NCBI RefSeq assembly: GCF_000276665.1
Contig: NW_004955402.1
Coordinates: 1,095,716 to 1,159,715, forward strand
DNA length: 64,000 nucleotides
Source of the DNA: Chinchilla lanigera
Lineage: Eukaryota; Chordata; Mammalia; Rodentia; Chinchillidae
Direction: 5' to 3'
The notes under the pieces were generated by a model. That model was not told the origin of the DNA. It did not search any database and saw nothing but the letters and a program-made list of their open reading frames with translations. The position numbers were made by a program, and so were the translations under genes. This document shows, piece by piece, positions 35,201-47,400 of the stretch; position 1 is the stretch's first letter, and each line of letters opens with the position of its first letter.

Positions 35201-38200
35201 CAGACCAAGCCAGGCTGAGCTGTAGCCCGAGAGAGGTGAAGAAGCCCCAGCCCCAGACTGCAGTCAGCCAGGAGCTCTTGGCCGGCACAGCCCCACACTG
35301 GGCTCTTTGCTTCTCTGCACCCAGAGCCTCTTCCTGGGCCACACTCCCACTGCTGTACACAAGAATGAGCTGTGCAGTTTCAGCACCCCAGTGACCTGAG
35401 TGATGCCAAAGCCTGGCACATCACGGTGCCTGGTCTCACAGGGACCGCAAGGCCTTCCTCAGCCCTGGGTGAGCCAGCCTGGACTTGTTCTGCAGAGAAA
35501 CCTCCAGATGCATGAAGTTAGTAAGGTGCCGGGAGTGCTGGTTGGTTCTGGCAGTGCAGTAATGGTGAAGATTTGGGAGATTTTAATGACACAAAAAGCT
35601 TGCTGTGGCACGCGTGCCATAGGTCACCACCACTGCACGGTGCTTCTTCTCTCAAAGAATGAAAGCAATCTAAATGATACATTCCTTTGACATTGCCATT
35701 TCATTAAAATTAGGCTTGGAAAGCTAAAAGTGCATGAATATTTCAGAGCTTACAAATATTATAATACGTCAGGGGTCTCAACTTCAAGCCAAGTAAGGAA
35801 ATAAGAAACAACAGGAGCGCAGACACAGAGGTTGCCCACAGAACAGAAAAGAACTTCTAAGGGAGGGCATGTAGCCAAGATAGCCTATTCAGTTCCCAGG
35901 AAACCCCAAGAGAAAAGGACACAAGGTTGTGTATCCACCCAGAGGGAAACTGGACGGGGCCCACCACAGGCTGAGGGAGACAGTCCCGTATCTTCTGCCC
36001 CTTGAGACCGTGTGAACTGGAACCTAGCCAGGCACAGTGGTGCACACCTGTAATCCCAGCACTCGGGTGGCGGAGCAGGATGACTGCAAGTTTGAGGCCA
36101 GCCTGGACATACAGCAAACCCCTCTCTCAAGAAACAAAATGAACCAAAAAGAGGACTGGAACTTGACAGGTGCAATAATTTATGTCCACAAATCTAGTGG
36201 CTGGTACTCCAGTTTTAGAAACTCAGTATTTTTAATAAAAGATGCCACCTAAGGAAGAAGAGCCCTCTGCATCCAAGGTATTACTGGTCTGTAAGCTGTG
36301 TTTAAACTCAAGGGGGTGGTGTGGGCTTGCGGCCGCTCAGAGCCAAAGACGACCCATGGCATGTGTCTCCCCAGGAGATGGATGCAAAATGCTGTGCAAA
36401 TATTTTAACTTTTCTGAGGAAGAGATGAATGGCTTGCACTGAACCCTCCACAGGCTGGGGACCTTGCAGAGCTAGGGGCTTCGGCTCTCAAGGACAGAGC
36501 GGTGTCCTTTGAGGGCCCTGGGGACAGGTGTCCTCACACTGGCGGTGGCCTGGGTCCCACATAACTGCCAGTCCACCCTGTATGCTGTTCTGCTCTGGAC
36601 TCCCTGGGCGCCTGGGCACCTGTTATGACCACTGCCAGGCTTCTGAGGCGGGCTGTGCATTTCCAGAGCCTTCTGGAGACACAGGGGGATCAGCGGGGGC
36701 TGCAGGGAGCCCCTCTGCACACAGATAGGGAGTGCCGTGACAACGGGAAGGCAGGTGAGGTACTGGTCTGTGGCCCTGCGAGAAGGGCCGGGGCTCCCAT
36801 CTGCCCCTCCAGGGCCTGTAACGCTCACCTGTGTGAGGGAAACTGCTTTCGCAACTCAGAAACGATCAGATCTTCCACGAGGCGGTCTGTCTCTGTCACA
36901 AGATCTGCTGCAGACGTCTTTGTCGAGACATGTTTTTCCTCAGTGAGGGCTTTTCTGATGATCTAAAATCAATGTATGGAGGCTGTTAAACCTGCAAGCA
37001 CCCTCCTCCCAGACTAATGACATCCTGCTCCTCTCGGGGTCAGGCCTGTGGGCCACGCCCTCCTCCACTGAGGACCACAGAGGCCCAGCACAGGTCCAGC
37101 TCCCTGGAGCCTGAGTCGCCATCCAGCGTCACTCCTGAGCCAGCACAGACTCCCTGCCAGGAGGATGCTGCCCTGCTGCAAAGCTAGTTTTCTATGGAGG
37201 AAAAGAAAAGCATGTTTTGGAAAAAGGGCATGACACTTCACGATAGGCTCTGCCTGAGAGAAAGTGGCGGAGCATGGCTCACCCCTACCCTGTGGTCCCA
37301 CGAATTGGAATTTATGAGATCTGGGTGTAAGGTGAAAGCACTTCTCCCAATTCACATTATAAACCACCCAAGTGGGATATCCTCGTGAAGCCACACTACC
37401 AACACTCACCCCGGGCACTGGAGAGACACGTGGCGAGAGAGGCCGCTGAGGCTCAGCGCCCGCCTTCAGCTGTGAGCTACAACACGTCCCGTCCCAGCCC
37501 ACGCCGGGAGTAACTGCAGGGGCGTGGGCCGGGCGGGCAGCAGCCCTGGAACCTCTGCCATCTGAGGCGGGGACGGGAGGGCTCGCAGTGCAGGCCATCA
37601 GCCTGGACGGATGCCCAGGAAGGAGCAGGCTGGTGTGTGCAGGAAGCACGTTCCCCACCACCGGCTGGGCCCTCTCCTCGCTTCCTAACCAGCCTGCTGC
37701 AGTGCTGAATGGCCGTGGGCTAAGAGTCCGATGTTTCCCTCACCATGGTGACAAGGTCAGGACCCCGTGTCCTTCCTACCACCCCAAGCCCTGTACCTCC
37801 CACCGCCCAGTCCCCCCGTGTGCCCCTCGTCCCCCAAGCTCAGGGAAGGCACTCTCTGAGCCGCTCCTGGGTCAGGACCGTGTTCTGTACTGATGACCCC
37901 TGGAAGGGGCTCTGGAGAAATGTGCACAAATGGGGCCCTTGTGAACTGCTGGCCATGTATCCAGTGGCCCTGCCCTGGCTGTCCTCACAGCGGCCTCTAT
38001 GCCCTGTGCACCCGGTCCCCATTCTGAGCCTAGATCCGTGTAAGGTGCTTTTAAATCTCAGCTATGAAAATAACTGACGCTGCCCTAGCAGATGTGGAGT
38101 GCGGTTCGTAACACCAGAAGCAAAACAGAAAGCAGCCACACGTGGCAACAACCATTCCTGTTCCCGCCAACCTCCACCCCGGCTGCCGCGAACCTGTACG

Positions 38201-38402
38201 GCAACGCCCCGCACGGCACCATCGGTTTCTTACAACACCACCCTGCATGCAGCTGTCTCTTGCCACACAGGCCCCACACGGCCGGCCTTTAAAGATTGCA
38301 GTGCCTCAGCCTCCCTCATCAGAGACTTGCCAGGAACCCTAAATTCTGAGGCAGGCTCCTTGGTGCAGAGCTTGTACCTTGTACAGTGATGGTGACTCAG
38401 CA

Positions 38403-38456
<54 letters not shown>

Positions 38457-41400
38457 CGCGTGTGTGCAAGTGCGTGCATGTTTGTGTGGCGGTGGTATGC
38501 TAGTGTGTACCTGTGCAAAGCACGTTTGTGCTGAGTGCATGACACATGTGATGTGCCTGTATCTATGTGTGCAGAGAAACAAGACGCCCTAACCAGAAGG
38601 TGCAGCCCGGGAGCTTCTGGGGTCTTTCTGAAATGAAAACTGGTTGAGCAGGGCATGGTGACACAACTATAATCCTGGCACTCTTCGAGGCCAAGGCAGG
38701 AGGATCCCAAATTTGAGCCTACCTTGGGCAATTTAGGAAGACCCTGCCCAAAAGATGAAAAAGAACTGGGGATGTAGCTCAGTGTAAAGGTCTTGGGTTC
38801 AACCCCCAGCTTCAGAAAAGAAAAGAAGAGGTCGGGCCGAGTATGGACCCCCCCACGGAGGTGGGTGTCCCCCTCAGGCCCCCGGGCTGCTCTCCCTCCC
38901 CAGCAGCAGCAGCTCCCAGGAAAGCCCTGCACGTGTCCACTGCAGCCAGCGTCCGTCAGAGCCGGAGGGGGCCATGTGAGCACTTCTGTAGCAGAGACCA
39001 CGTGATTGCAGATTTCTACTCTGCCCCTCTTCCTCTTAGGAATAACCCCGCGTTAGCACGGCTCAGAGCTGCCGCCGAAGTCTGCACTGCCCTGCCTTCC
39101 TGTAGCTGTGGCCAGGGGATGTGAGCAGGACAAGTCAATGTGAATGGACTGAAGGGCCAACGGACCTGCGCTCCTGTCCTCGGGCCTCTGCCGCACACAG
39201 ACTGTGATGTGTGCAGCAGAGCTGGCCACCTGGCTGGCCACTGTGCTGGGCCCCTTGGCTGGCAGGAAGCATCCCTCTGCCCAGTAGGTGAGAAGGCGCC
39301 CTCCCTGAGCATCTCCAGGAAGCTGGACTGGATACAAGTGTCCTGGTGTCCCTGAGGGAGGCTGGCAGAGGCCATGGCGGCCCCGTCCCTGCTCTCTCCA
39401 GGATGTCATGCTCCTGCCAATGGCACCACTCACCGCTGTGTCTCTGGGGACCATCCAGAGTCCCCCAATGCAGCTGACATGTCACCTCCTATGTGAAGGG
39501 CACTCACGCAACCCCACCACCTCGGAATCCCTGTCCTCCACCCTGATGGGGGCCCCATCATTTCTGTGGGAGCCCTGTCACCAGCTCACAGGGGGAAGGC
39601 AGGCTGCGCAGTGCTGTCCCACCTGGGGCCCCTGTGTCTGGCTGCTGACTGAGTGAATAAGGAGGTCTGGGGACCACACACTGAGCTCACAGTACCTGAA
39701 ACCTGGAGATCCCCATGTCCCTGCAGTGCTGGGGATGGAACCCAGGGCCAGCACACGCTGGGCAAACGCTCACCACCGAGCCACCCCTGTGCAAAGCCCG
39801 GAAGACTCTGGAGGATGCACCCGCAAAGCACAGCCGGCCTCAGGTGGGCACGCACTGGGCTCTCCAGACCCAACATGTTGGTTCTACTGGGGTGCCTGCA
39901 GGGAGGGCCGCTGTGGACATGGAGGGGGATGTGTGTCCTGTTCTTTTCAACACCTAAGCGCCCATTTCTGTTGTATGAAAATGCACCTTGTGGCTGCTCT
40001 GCTGGCTTTCTTTGCTCAGTGTCACTAGGAACAGCATGGGGCTTGAACGTACCTGTGTGTCCCAGGCGGTGTCCCCTCTCATCCCCTACCTGGTCACTTG
40101 TCTGCCTCTCCGTCAGACACTGGCCATGCCACTCAGCCTGAGGTCTGTACTAGCCTATGTCTCATCTCTCTCTCTTTTTCTGAGACAGCGGCTCGCCATG
40201 CCACCTAGGCTGGCATCTGACTCTGAGGCTTGAGCAGTCCTTTCTCAGGCACATGCTACCATGCCTGGCTTGTGTCTTGGGGGCAGCCTTGGTGGCACTG
40301 GGCCTGGATGCCCTCCAGGGTCGCCCCCGCCAGGCTCTGCCCCTCTCAGGTGTCCCCCTCCCACACCCCCACCTCCCACCGGCGCCCACCTCCCATCCAC
40401 TCCAGCATGGCTCCTCGGGACCCAGCTCTGGGGTTGCTGACCGCATGGGTCACAGCCCTCCATCACTGCTGGGCTGCTATCCCGCCCCTTCCCGCCCCGT
40501 GTGCTTCTCAGCACTCTGCTCCAGGACACCCAGGGCCTGTGACGGCCGAAGCCAGCGGCTGCACTGTGGTAGGCTGCACCAAGCGGACTCTGCACATGGT
40601 GACACACATTCGTCTCCTTCAGGCTCCAGGAGCAGAAGTTAACAGCAGCAGGAGTCCTTGCATTCAGCAACTTCTTACTAGCAACAGGGTGTCCAGAGGA
40701 CAAACAGCATCCTACAGCAGACAGACCCGAGCCAAGATCTTCTCTGTTCCCACCAGAAGCTGCGGCATCAGGTGTCGCGCACCAAGTCCCAGTGCAGCAG
40801 CTGATCCCTGTCGGCGTCCAGGTCTCCACCTGCCACCAACTCTTAAAAACAGAGTCTAACAAGTGCCAGGGCGCAGCACAACCAAAAACGCACATGCATG
40901 CCGTGGACCAGGTCTCCAGCAGGAACCTCAGATACTTGGCTAAGAAAAGCTTAGTTCACACATTTTCCTGCATGGAGAGGAAACTGGATGGTGAGACGGC
41001 CTCAGTCAAGTGTGCATGTTTAAAATCAATAGCGCTGCCCTCTACCAGAGCTACCCGTAGCGGGGTGGGGGTCTCACAGCTTCCCCCCAGGTGCAGATGT
41101 AGACATTACCATTCTACCAACCGTGAGGTAGGGTGCTGTTCTTTAATGAGTGTTTTCTAGTTACTTGCTAACTATGCACTTTGCAGACCTCCAGTGACGT
41201 TCTATTAATGTTTAATACATAAACACGGCCTCAAGTCACTGCAACCCGAATCCCAAAGCCCAGGAAAGGCCCCATACCCTACCCTGGCTCTGCACTGCAT
41301 CCCCTAGCCTGCCCCTGCAAACCATGACAGTGCAGTGCTGCCCTCCAGAACTGGCCTTGGTGTTCTCACCCCTGGAGCACACGCCCAAGGAGTTCTGCCC

Positions 41401-44400
41401 CGAGTGGGGCTCATCAGGCACTACGCCTCCTCTTTGTCAGATGGGGGGATGTGCTGCAGGGGTGGCGGGGGGAGGCACCCCATGTGTAGGCTCCAAACTT
41501 GTCTGAGCCAACACATGAGGGGCGGGTGTTATTTTAAATGCCAACTTGCCTGGGCTCCAGGTGCCCAGGTATATGGTCACATACTTCTCTCCTGGCTTCC
41601 TCAAGGAGCTGATAGATGATGTCCCCTTGGGGTTGGTAGACAGCACCTTGCTTCTCCACTGTGGGTGGTTTCATACTGTCAGTGTGGCCCTGCCCCCAGC
41701 CGGTGGGGATCCTGGGGACCCACCCCAACATCATGGACCCACCCCAATATCTTCCTGCCAACTGGTCTTTGACCTGAGTGTTGCTCTCCCTGAGTGGCCC
41801 TTCCTGGGCCTCACCTGCCCACTCATCCTGCAGGTGGCCTCACCAGCCTGCATTCTGCTCTTTCAAGGAGACCCATTCATGTGACAATCAGCCAAACCTG
41901 AAAGGTCATCCGCTACCCAGGAAACACTGTGGCCGTCACATGGTGTCACATGGCCATACTAACATGCCACAGGTCACCATACTCCTTTCACTGCGGGAGG
42001 AGAGGGGCACAGGGCAGAGCAGGCAGCCCCAGGGCTCTGGGTTGTCTAAGCCTAAGACCAGCAGTTCCCAGGATCTCAACATTACTGCTTCCTTCAGCCT
42101 CGTGCTGGGCCCGTGTACCCTGCGCCCTCAGCCCAGGGCTCCCCCAGAGCAGCCTGAGGGCACCACCACCTCTGCACAGAAGCCGGGGAACCCGCCTGCA
42201 CCCACACTCCTGTGACAGTGTGCTCCTCTGTGACCTGTGTCCTCCCCCCAGCACTGAAGCTCATCTCGCAGCCATTCTGTGCTCCTGGGACAGCTGAGCT
42301 CTCATGGACCCAGTGCCCACTGTGCTGGGCATGGCTGGCAGCGGGTCACATGTGCCAGCTTACCCAGTCCTCACCGCAACTCTAAGGGTAGTAACAATTA
42401 CAAGGAACGCAGAGCTGGGGTGCGGCTCCATGGTAGAGCACTTGCTTAGCACGTGGGAGGCCCCAGGTTCCAGCCCCATGTTGAAAAAGGAAAACCGAGA
42501 CAGACTCCCAAGTTACCCAAGGTCACATAAGGTTAAGTGCGGGGAAAGAAGCCCAGCACAGGCACTTTGGACCCTCGTCCCTGCATGGCGCTGCCACCCA
42601 CAGCAGACCTCCAGAGATCTTGAGACTGGCCATGCCTCGGGACGCAACATCTACCCTGGGGGGATCCTTCAATCTTCCAGGGAGAAAAAAGCCACAAGCC
42701 AGCCACAGCCAGGCCGGCCAGAGGCTCAGCCCACAACCAGCTCCCTCTCTCTAGGCCAGGTCCCAGCACCCTGTCCGCCCTCAAGCTCTCTACCCCGAGC
42801 TGAGGGGGGTGCCTAGAACACCCTAGCAACTCCCCACCCCCGAGTATGCGACTCCCCTCCCAGCCCAAGGCTGTCCTCTCCACGGCTGCATTTTGCTTGG
42901 GTCAGCAAATGACCTTCTCAGGTCCACAGAGGCGGGGCCTCACCCTCTACCTGCCTATCTTAGGGCTTCCTGGACTTCCTGAGCACAGGCCGGGCGAGGG
43001 AGGGCCGAGGGCTGGGCCGCAGGTGCCTCTGGGCTCCCTCCCGCTCTTCTCAGGTGCTTCTCTTTGTGTTGTTTTTCTCACGGTGCTTTACAAGGAAAGT
43101 GCCGGCTGGCACAGGGTGGGTCAGGTCAGAGGGCCTGGACACAGGGAGGCCACTCCCTCCTGTGGGTGCTGCTACCCTGCACCTGCTCCTGTGCCTCACA
43201 GGGACTGTGCTGATGTCTCAAATGTCAGTGGGGTGGGGCTCGGTGGCAGAGTGCTTGCCTAGCAGGCGTTAGGCCTGGGTTCCATCCCCAGCACTGAACA
43301 TATTAAATGTCGGTGAAAGTTTCAGAATTTTTATGAAGGCTAATCCCAGTCTTCACAGCTCAGCAGACATGGAGGGCACGGACACAGGGCCTTGATAGAG
43401 GCTGGGGGAGCCCAAGAGGGAACCTGCTACCTGCTCCTTGCTTCCTCCCGTGGCAGCTGTATCAGCTGCAGGAGAGAGGGGACCCTTCCAGAGAACAAAG
43501 CTGCCCAAGACATGACCCACAGGCTGGTCTCCTGGGACCTGCCACAGAGAAGCAGAGACCCTGGGGTCCTGCTGAAGGACCCATGGCAACCTGCTGCTCT
43601 TCCTGCCCACTCCAACCACAGTCCCAGGGCCCTGACGTCTTTGTGCCATGATGTCCACACCCACATCTCCCGGCCTCTCCTCAACTCTGACTCAAACTCA
43701 CTATCTCACTGAGACAGGTAGCTCAAGCTGGACACGTGGCTTCCATCTAACCTGTTCCTCTGAGGGTCCTCTCTACAGACAAGTTCTTCAACCGACCTTT
43801 CAGCCTGAAGCACTGAAGTCAACCTTGGCCTCTTCCTCTGTCTCACCCTATATCCAACTCCAGGACAACCCCTCATCTCATCTCTCCCCCACGTGCTTCC
43901 CGACAGCCGGCCCTCCACCTTGCCTGTAGCTTCCGACCAGATGTCCGGTTCCAGCGCCCATGGTGACATAGGGCCCCTCACAGCCAGGTGGCCTATGGCG
44001 AGTGGGCCCCTCCCAGAACTCTGTTGAAACCTCACATCATACTCCTCACACTCAGAGTAAAGGCCGAAGGCAGGCCAGGGTCCCTCCACAAACATAGCTG
44101 GATGAATCCATTCCACATCAATGTTTTAGCACCACCATTTAAAAACAGATATATAAAAAAAACCAAACAAACCAGATAACATCAAAGAGCCCAATATACA
44201 CGTAAAGGCATTAACAGTGCAATAAAGGGCTGGTGACGTAGCTCAGTAGTTAAGGCTGGCCTGGTACTCACAAAGCTGGGCTTAGATCCCAGAAACCCAA
44301 TAATCGATCAATCAATCAAATCACCAGAAAAGACTACCTCAAAGCCGTCAGAGGGAATGAACCAGAAAAGCCAGACCACACCCACTGTGGAGGAAGCTGT

Positions 44401-47400
44401 GGGGCAGGGGACTTCTTCCCTGGAGGGGACTAATGTCTGGCCAAAGGTGCCACACGCAGCTACAGACTCGTGCAAGTGGGCTCCAGTATCACTCACGTCC
44501 ACTCCAAGCCAAAGGGCGCTCGGCGCAACATTACTTGAGGAAACTCCAAACCAGACACCGTTCAGCTTCCTGGAGCGGCGCGAAGGAGTGGAGACACTCG
44601 CTCAGCAAAGCGCTGCTCAGCAAAGCGCTGCTCAGCAGCACTCCCCGAGCGCACCCTCTGCAGACCTGGTGGATCAGGACCCACTCCCAAGGCCTGCCGA
44701 GCTGTGGGCCACTGCTCTAACCACACGGAAAACACCTGGAGGGGCTGGGGTGCAGCTCAGTGGGGTAGGTGCTGTGGTATTCAGCATGGCCAGGGCTCCA
44801 CCCCCAACACCATCAGAAAATAAAAACAAAGATCTGTTGGGAAGATGGACAGTTGCCTGTACCTACATAGTAAATTAAGCAAGTAGAAAACACAAAACTT
44901 TTTTTAACTTTAAGGGAAACACAAGTTGTGTAAGAGAGGAAGGCATGGGCCGTGCACGGCCTTGCTGCACCGCGGGCTGCATCCATACGGTGGCCCTAGT
45001 GTGGACACAGGCGTGACAGCAGGGAAGTGGCTGCACCGCAAGACTCAAGAAAGCGCAGGCAGAGTACTCAGAAAGTGGGTGCAACCCCTAGAAACGACCA
45101 ATAGGGCCCTTGGGACAGAACAAGGGTGGAGCAAGCAGGACAGGGTGTTGCTGTGCTGGACGAAGGTCCTTTTAGTACTGCTTTTACTGCCCGCTTGCTC
45201 AATTCCATGTGGCTACAACGAAGTTATAGATCCAAGCACACCATGTTGGCACAGCAGGCCTCACAAGTGGGAGAGGTGGGTCAGAGCCCCCAGGACACAC
45301 TTTCTGCTCCAGCGATCCACAGCTGGACCGAGAGTACCCATACTTAAACACCCCACCCTAGGGAGCGCGAGCTGCCAGGCCAGGGGTGGGAGAGGAACGC
45401 CGGAGACTGCCAACTTGGCGGGGCAGCGAGAGGCACAGGGCACCCTCCGGGTGGAGGCAGAGAACACAGCATGTGTTTTGCAATCGCCATGCAGAGCACT
45501 GCTCCTGGCCAGGTGAGGGGTGGCCCACTGGGTGTCTGGACAAAAGACCCATCTTCAAGGCCACAATCTGCAAGGGTGTGCGTGGCCAGCTGCAGGAGGA
45601 GATGTCCTGGCTTTGTGTCCTCACTCTGTCCTGAGACTCTGCTGTAGGCACAAAGGTGGCTTCGGTGTGAAGCAAGCAGAAGTCGAGGCCCTGCCTTCCC
45701 CGAATCGGCAGTGTTCGGGAGGCCTCACACCAGCACGTGCGGTGAGTGTGCAGCATGCCTTCCAGCTGTCAGTCCCACCTGCCTCTTTCCTGTGCCCCTG
45801 CCTCCTCAGATGTGGCATTCTGGTCACTGGAGCACAGGGCTTACTTGTGGGGTGTGCAGTCACATCTGTCTGAAAGTTACTGCCTGCCATCCTGTGAAGG
45901 AATGGCCTCCACAGGTGCTCCTGGCATACCAACATCGTGTGCAAGACACAGGAGGGGCAGTGAGTGTGTGTGACTTGGGGACTGTTCAGGTCTCCCCAAG
46001 AAACGAGGTCTTGGCTGCATGCAGCTGGAAGCAAGTCTTCTGACTACTGTATAAAATATATTAATATATATAGCTCTCAATTCTATGACAACCCTAAGAA
46101 TTTGTTCCATAGTACTAATACTGATGCTCTTAAACTGCTGCTAATAAATTTCAATCAGTCATGCTATGGGCCAGACTGAGTTTACCTTTCTATTTCTTCT
46201 GTAGACAACTGGACAAGAGCATGGGGTGCAGCTCAGTGGTATAGCATGCTTCCAACACGCCTGAGGCCCCGGGTTCCAGCTCGACACCAAAAAACCAAAA
46301 CAATATAAAAAAATCATTGCCATTCAAAGATGCAAAGGGTACAAAGCCCCCCAAAAAGATAAAATGTATATTAAGAAGACTGAAAAACAGAAATTGTTAT
46401 TTTTATGTTTCACAATATTTGCAGTTTTTTTTTTTTTTTTTTTTTGGTTTTTCTCCGGTACCGGGAATCGAACTCACGACCTTGTGCTTGTGAGGCAGGC
46501 GCTTTGCCACTGCGCTAAATCCCCAGCCCCCAATATTTGCAGTTTTTGTTAGCATTTAAAAATGTATAGCAGTGACTGTTCTTATTCTCAGTGAGTGACC
46601 TTTATATCTTATTTGCGTACCTAATTTTGTGTTTTCTTAGACAGGCCCCTAAATGATCAAATGCCCACGGGGTAAATACTGCTATTTGTTCTGGGGGTGG
46701 TGGGGCTGTGGCCACTAGCCTGGCAGGAGGCCCCTGAGATGTGGGCGGCTGGACACAAGCAAGGATGACTCCAGAGGACCTGTAGGAACAGGTGGGAGCA
46801 CTGAAGAGGGAGGAAGGAGACAGCAGCGGGCAGCAGCAGGTGGCCTAGGGTGCCTGCACTGGGTCCAGTGACTGAGGGGCCAGGGCACAGACATGGCCCT
46901 TTTGAGGGGCCCCCACCTTTGAGCATCCAGGTCCCAGTGCTCGGCCTCAGGAGTAACTACCGAGAGAGAGCAGAGGGCCTGGTGCAAGCCAGAGGGCTTT
47001 GGGAGCCTGGCTCTGGCGTTAGACACGCCCGCAGTGCAGGCGTCTGGCGAAGGTCACCACTCCCTCCCTGCCTGCCTTTCCTCCTCGCTGGCTGTCTGGC
47101 TAAGGCTGTCTTCTCCAGGAGCACCGTGATTACTACACAAGCACTGTTTAGCCGAGCTGATCCTCTCTGCACAGGTGAGGGTCACCTTGGGTGACTTCAG
47201 TCCCAGCCACCAACACCTGGGTCCCTCACGCAGCCACCATCTGGCAAGATGCCCAGAAGGAGCGGAGTCCAGGCTTCCTGACCAGACTCCTAATGGGGAT
47301 CTTTATTTCGCACCCCCTCTTTTAGAACGCTTTGCTACCACTGGAGAGCTGAAAAGTCGCCCAGGACCTCCCCCCGACTCCTGAGACCCTGGAGAGCCGC

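Larger units (their letters stand above)
27478..36828 (-). other. IMPA2 introns 2 to 6 (exons 3-6 lie inside this span)
   Basis: Intron lengths are 2610 nt (34219-36828), 1252 nt (32862-34113), 1560 nt (31256-32815), 3023 nt (28124-31146) and 537 nt (27478-28014). Apart from the SINEs listed, the shared element at 31613-31705 and the TG/ATGT tract in intron 6, I see nothing functional. Confidence 0.8.
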
